Origin: Planctomycetaceae bacterium
GTDB lineage: Bacteria > Planctomycetota > Planctomycetia > Planctomycetales > Planctomycetaceae
Reading direction: 5' to 3'
DNA length: 64,000 bases
Assembly: GCA_021732975.1 (NCBI GenBank)
Contig: JAKFWC010000021.1
Location: 62,001-126,000, forward strand
In this document: one piece after another, positions 60,953 to 64,000 of the stretch
Position numbering within the stretch: position 1 is the first letter of the stretch
How the letters are laid out: every line of letters begins with the position of its first letter
Notes under the pieces: generated by a model
Databases searched by the model: none
Seen by the model: the letters and a program-made list of their open reading frames with translations, nothing else
What the model was told of the DNA's origin: nothing
Position numbers and translations under genes: made by a program

Positions 60953-63900
60953 TTACGGCTGCGGTGCACCGTTAACAATGACCGAGCCCTGAGCCTGACC
61001 ATTGAACGGGAAGACGAACCAAGGGAACCCGACGCCGTTCAGGCCGTCGATGGTGATAATGTTGTTGACTGTGCCGTTGAAGTTAATGACCCCCGACGTG
61101 GAGAGGAATTCGATCCCGCGTTCGTCGCGGAAGCCGTCGTTGTCGAAGAGGTTAATGTTGTTCCCGTTGATGGTGAAGAAGGCCGGTGCCTGTGTCGACT
61201 GGATGGTAATCCCGCGGGCCTGGTCACCCGCTGCGTCGATCGTATTGTTCTCGATCGTCGTGAGAGTATTGGCCCCATAGGTGAAGAGCATCCCGGTCGA
61301 ACCAATCCCGCCTTGGGTGATGGCATTGTTGCTGGCGACAAAGCTGACGGGGCCCTGCATGTTGGCCAGAATGCCTGTATTAAACCCACCCGGTCCTTGG
61401 ATGATGTTGTCGGTGATCGTCACGAGCGACAGGTCCGAGGTGTCTGGATCGAGATCGTCGATGAAAGTATTGATGATGTCGATCCCGCCGGTGAAGTTCC
61501 CGAGGTGCGTGATCTGATTATTATCGATCAACACGGATTCCGGACCCGACCAGGAAACGTCCACCCCTGCCTGATTCGTGGGCACCAGCGGATTGAGGAG
61601 CACCACGCTGTTCGTCAGCGTCATCGTGAGGGCCGCACCGAATCCACCTGGTGTCGTGGCCACGCGAATGGCGTCCACGGTGTTTTCCGTAACATTCAAT
61701 TGATCGAGGAAGACCACATACGGATCTTGCACCGTATCGGTGTCGGTCCCGTCAGGCAGCAGCAGGCCCCCCTCCAGCAGGATTTCGGGCGAACCCGCTG
61801 CGCTATCGTTCTGCAGGAAACGCGTATTGATGATGGAGACGAACGGGACATTGAGGGTGTGGACGCCGGACACTCCCGACTGAACAACACTCGACGAAAG
61901 CATCGTCAACGTGGTTGCCGTGGCGGAGTCGAGCAAGGCCGTGGCGTTGTTCTGGGCAAAGATGCCGTCGGTAATGCCGCCAATCCCGTTCTGAATGAAA
62001 TTCATGCCGCGAATGGCCACTCCGCCGGTGCTGTCCGCGAACAGACCTTCATTCGTACTTTGGACGATGCTCCCACCGGCGCCCACGACATCGCTACCGG
62101 GATCGATGATCAGCGAGAAACCAGTGCCGCTGGCGGTGTTGTCGACGAGGCGGATCCCTTCGTCACCAGACTGCGTCGCCGAGACGCTGTTGAAGGTCAT
62201 GCTGGTGACGGAGTTCTCCACGTTGATGGCGGAATCGAATACGGTCGCGATCGTTCCGGACTGCACGAACAACCCGCCGGTGACCGGATCGGTTGTCCGC
62301 GTGCCGACATTCAGGGCGAACAAGCCTTCGCCGAATGAACCGGCAATGTTGAGCTGTTGAGCGGTCACATTTCCTGGATTGTCGGTGACGGACATGCCGG
62401 CAACCGTGTTGGGGCCGAGGGAAGTGTTCCCACCCAGGGCGCCGACAATCGTTAATGTCTGGAAGTTGATCGTATTCGGATTCGAGGCAATCACGACCGC
62501 GGGATCGAACGACGGTCCAAGATTGTTATTCTGCACGTCGAAATTGTTGGCGATATTGGTGAGTCCGCGGAAGATCACGTCGCCCTGTTCGCCGATAATG
62601 GAGATCCCGGAATTACCGCGGTCATCGATGGCCACCGTGCTGAAGCTGACGGTGGATTGATCGTCACGAATGTCGATGCCGATCCCGGAGAAGTCGTTGA
62701 TATTGGTGATGCCCGTAACCGTGAAGTTGCCGGTATTGTTCGCAACGGCGGCATTGTCGTTGCCGATGCTGATGGCAATCCCGCCCACCCGTGCATCCAC
62801 TGTGGGGGGAACTGCCAGCGGATCCCCCGGTACGAAGATTTCCGTGCCGCCGGTTAAGGTGATATCGCGGAAGATGGCGTCCCCGGAACTGGCCTGGTAG
62901 CTCAACGCGGCGGCATTCGGCGCACCCGCACCACTCACGATCGACAGCGAGTTATTGAACCGTACATCGCCGACGTTGTCGTGCAGGGACACCCCGCCGA
63001 CGGAGCGGTTGGTAATGCTGACGGAATCGTTGAAGATCGTGCGGCCGGAAGTGGTGAGCGTCAGGACTTCAATCCCTTCGCCATCGGGATTGTCGATAAA
63101 CACCCCTCGGCTGAAGCTGAAGACGCCGCCGCTGGCGTTGATGTTGATGCCGTCGACTCCCGGAGTCGTATCCGAGATGCGGACATCACCGAAGATTGCC
63201 GCACCGCGGGCATTATTGATCGCGATCCCGCCGGCATTGTCGTAGATGATCGACGACGGCGTCGCGCCGAAGAGGTCAACCAGGCCACCGGTGGTATTGT
63301 CGATCTGAACGGCGTTTCCGCCTGGGTTCGTGAAGTTGTACTCAATGTCCGCTGTGACGGCCGATCCATCACCTTCAAACGTGACGACCGGGGCACCGCC
63401 CACTACGTGCAGGCCAACTTGAGCGGCATTGAGGATGTGTGTCCGATCGAACGAAACGGTGTTGACGTTGTTCAACAAGACGCCGTCAGCGCCCGCGAAG
63501 TTGATGTCGACCTGGCGAACGACGACGTTGTTAACCCCGTCGCCGAAGATCCCGTTGCCGGTTGCACCCGAAGTCGAGATCGTTTCATCGCCGATCCGGA
63601 AGCCGCTGAATTCGGCATTCGAGGCCAGGGTGACGCCGTCGCCGGCGATGTCCGTAAAGATCGGCCGCAATTCCGCAACCGCCGGATCCGGATCGTCATT
63701 CACGCGGGGCAGATTCACGAGACCGAACGGCGGCAGATTGATCTGATGGACCACGCCGTCGGCTTCACCCAGCACGCGGACATTCGGCTCCAGCACGATG
63801 TTCGTATTGTTGTAGGCGCTGTTGGTATGCACAAAAATGATATCGCCTGGATACGGCGAGACCGGCACGTTGAACGGAGGGTCGGTGAAGAGGTTCGCCT

Positions 63901-64000
63901 GGGCCTGGGCGATCGTCAGGAACGGGTTTTCCGCGGTTCCCAGGAATGGACCGTTATTCGGATCGGCGGGGTTATTTGCCACATGCTCCACCAGGTATGG
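60953..64000 (-). CDS. Large right-handed beta-helix surface protein, C-terminal part
   Basis: At least 1015 codons are inside the window and the frame is open across the right edge (the reading at the edge is PYLVEHVANNPADPNNG), so the N-terminus and signal peptide are outside. Nearly the whole length is short, repeating beta-strand units rich in Asn, Gly, Val and Ile with patterns such as N-x-(I/V)-x-G-x-G, typical of parallel beta-helix (pectate-lyase-like) repeats; early units read ADGVLLNNVNTVSFDRTHIL. No catalytic triad of a polysaccharide lyase is evident. A surface adhesin or structural protein is likely. The C-terminus (FNGQAQGSVIVNGAPQP) has no sorting signal that I recognise. Confidence 0.8.
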   Translation of the reverse strand, partial: PYLVEHVANNPADPNNGPFLGTAENPFLTIAQAQANLFTDPPFNVPVSPYPGDIIFVHTNSAYNNTNIVLEPNVRVLGEADGVVHQINLPPFGLVNLPRVNDDPDPAVAELRPIFTDIAGDGVTLASNAEFSGFRIGDETISTSGATGNGIFGDGVNNVVVRQVDINFAGADGVLLNNVNTVSFDRTHILNAAQVGLHVVGGAPVVTFEGDGSAVTADIEYNFTNPGGNAVQIDNTTGGLVDLFGATPSSIIYDNAGGIAINNARGAAIFGDVRISDTTPGVDGININASGGVFSFSRGVFIDNPDGEGIEVLTLTTSGRTIFNDSVSITNRSVGGVSLHDNVGDVRFNNSLSIVSGAGAPNAAALSYQASSGDAIFRDITLTGGTEIFVPGDPLAVPPTVDARVGGIAISIGNDNAAVANNTGNFTVTGITNINDFSGIGIDIRDDQSTVSFSTVAIDDRGNSGISIIGEQGDVIFRGLTNIANNFDVQNNNLGPSFDPAVVIASNPNTINFQTLTIVGALGGNTSLGPNTVAGMSVTDNPGNVTAQQLNIAGSFGEGLFALNVGTRTTDPVTGGLFVQSGTIATVFDSAINVENSVTSMTFNSVSATQSGDEGIRLVDNTASGTGFSLIIDPGSDVVGAGGSIVQSTNEGLFADSTGGVAIRGMNFIQNGIGGITDGIFAQNNATALLDSATATTLTMLSSSVVQSGVSGVHTLNVPFVSIINTRFLQNDSAAGSPEILLEGGLLLPDGTDTDTVQDPYVVFLDQLNVTENTVDAIRVATTPGGFGAALTMTLTNSVVLLNPLVPTNQAGVDVSWSGPESVLIDNNQITHLGNFTGGIDIINTFIDDLDPDTSDLSLVTITDNIIQGPGGFNTGILANMQGPVSFVASNNAITQGGIGSTGMLFTYGANTLTTIENNTIDAAGDQARGITIQSTQAPAFFTINGNNINLFDNDGFRDERGIEFLSTSGVINFNGTVNNIITIDGLNGVGFPWFVFPFNGQAQGSVIVNGAPQP

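Noticed and set aside
61313-62338. A 341-codon open frame antisense to the beta-helix gene
   Set aside because: Rich in Arg, Asp and His in the way of antisense shadows, and opposite a continuous 1000-residue beta-helix reading.

Overview
The window reads as chromosomal DNA of a planctomycete, probably of the order Planctomycetales. The evidence is protein-family content: two cytochrome/DUF1549/DUF1553 proteins with DUF1501 Tat-exported partners, a large sorbosone-dehydrogenase-like protein with a C-terminal CxxCH domain, a YTV-repeat cysteine-rich cell-wall protein, a DUF1571 protein and a giant beta-helix surface protein. GC is high, genes are dense on both strands, and no rRNA, tRNA or CRISPR array was seen.

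Layout. 0-2.3 kb: the 5' end of pgsA, a vapBC-type toxin-antitoxin pair and rimO. 2.5-8.2 kb: a secreted STN-like protein, a TolC-type outer-membrane protein, a rhomboid protease and the YTV protein. 8.3-16.1 kb (minus strand): a remnant of the division/cell-wall (dcw) cluster in the order murC-murB-(STN protein)-ddl-ftsQ, followed by a GH13 glycosidase in place of ftsA/ftsZ. 16.4-21.4 kb: a class-I glutamine-amidotransferase-fold protein lacking its nucleophile, tsaE, small exported proteins, a second vapBC pair and a receiver domain whose phospho-acceptor Asp is Glu. 21.6-31.8 kb: the heme/sorbosone protein, then a cytochrome-DUF1553 gene and its DUF1501 partner, separated by an inserted restriction-modification plus SUKH cassette. 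31.9-36.2 kb: a heme-copper oxidase subunit III-like gene downstream of a DtxR/MntR regulator, then an SLBB membrane protein translationally coupled to an actin-like ATPase. 36.2-41 kb: a metal ABC transporter operon in which both permeases carry a C-terminal DtxR/MntR-like domain. 41.1-45.1 kb: guaA and two lipoproteins (COG3014-like and LpoB-like). 45.6-49.8 kb: an EF-hand His/Pro/Gly-rich exported protein with an OmpR-type two-component system. 50-57.7 kb: a second cytochrome/DUF1553 + DUF1501 pair followed by an enolase-superfamily enzyme, an MFS transporter and an M24-fold hydrolase that has lost most metal ligands. 58-64 kb: a DUF1571 protein, a response regulator, a small lipoprotein, a BshB1/PIG-L deacetylase and the C-terminal part of a beta-helix protein running off the right edge.

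The most interesting systems are the transporter with two regulator-fused permeases (a relative of the chlamydial YtgABCD arrangement), the SLBB-membrane-protein/actin-like-ATPase pair, the defence cassette that splits a conserved planctomycete gene pair, and several family members that keep their fold but lose catalytic residues. Many gaps between genes hold long near-perfect palindromes belonging to a few sequence families. All assignments come from reading the sequence and from knowledge of the families; no database search was run.
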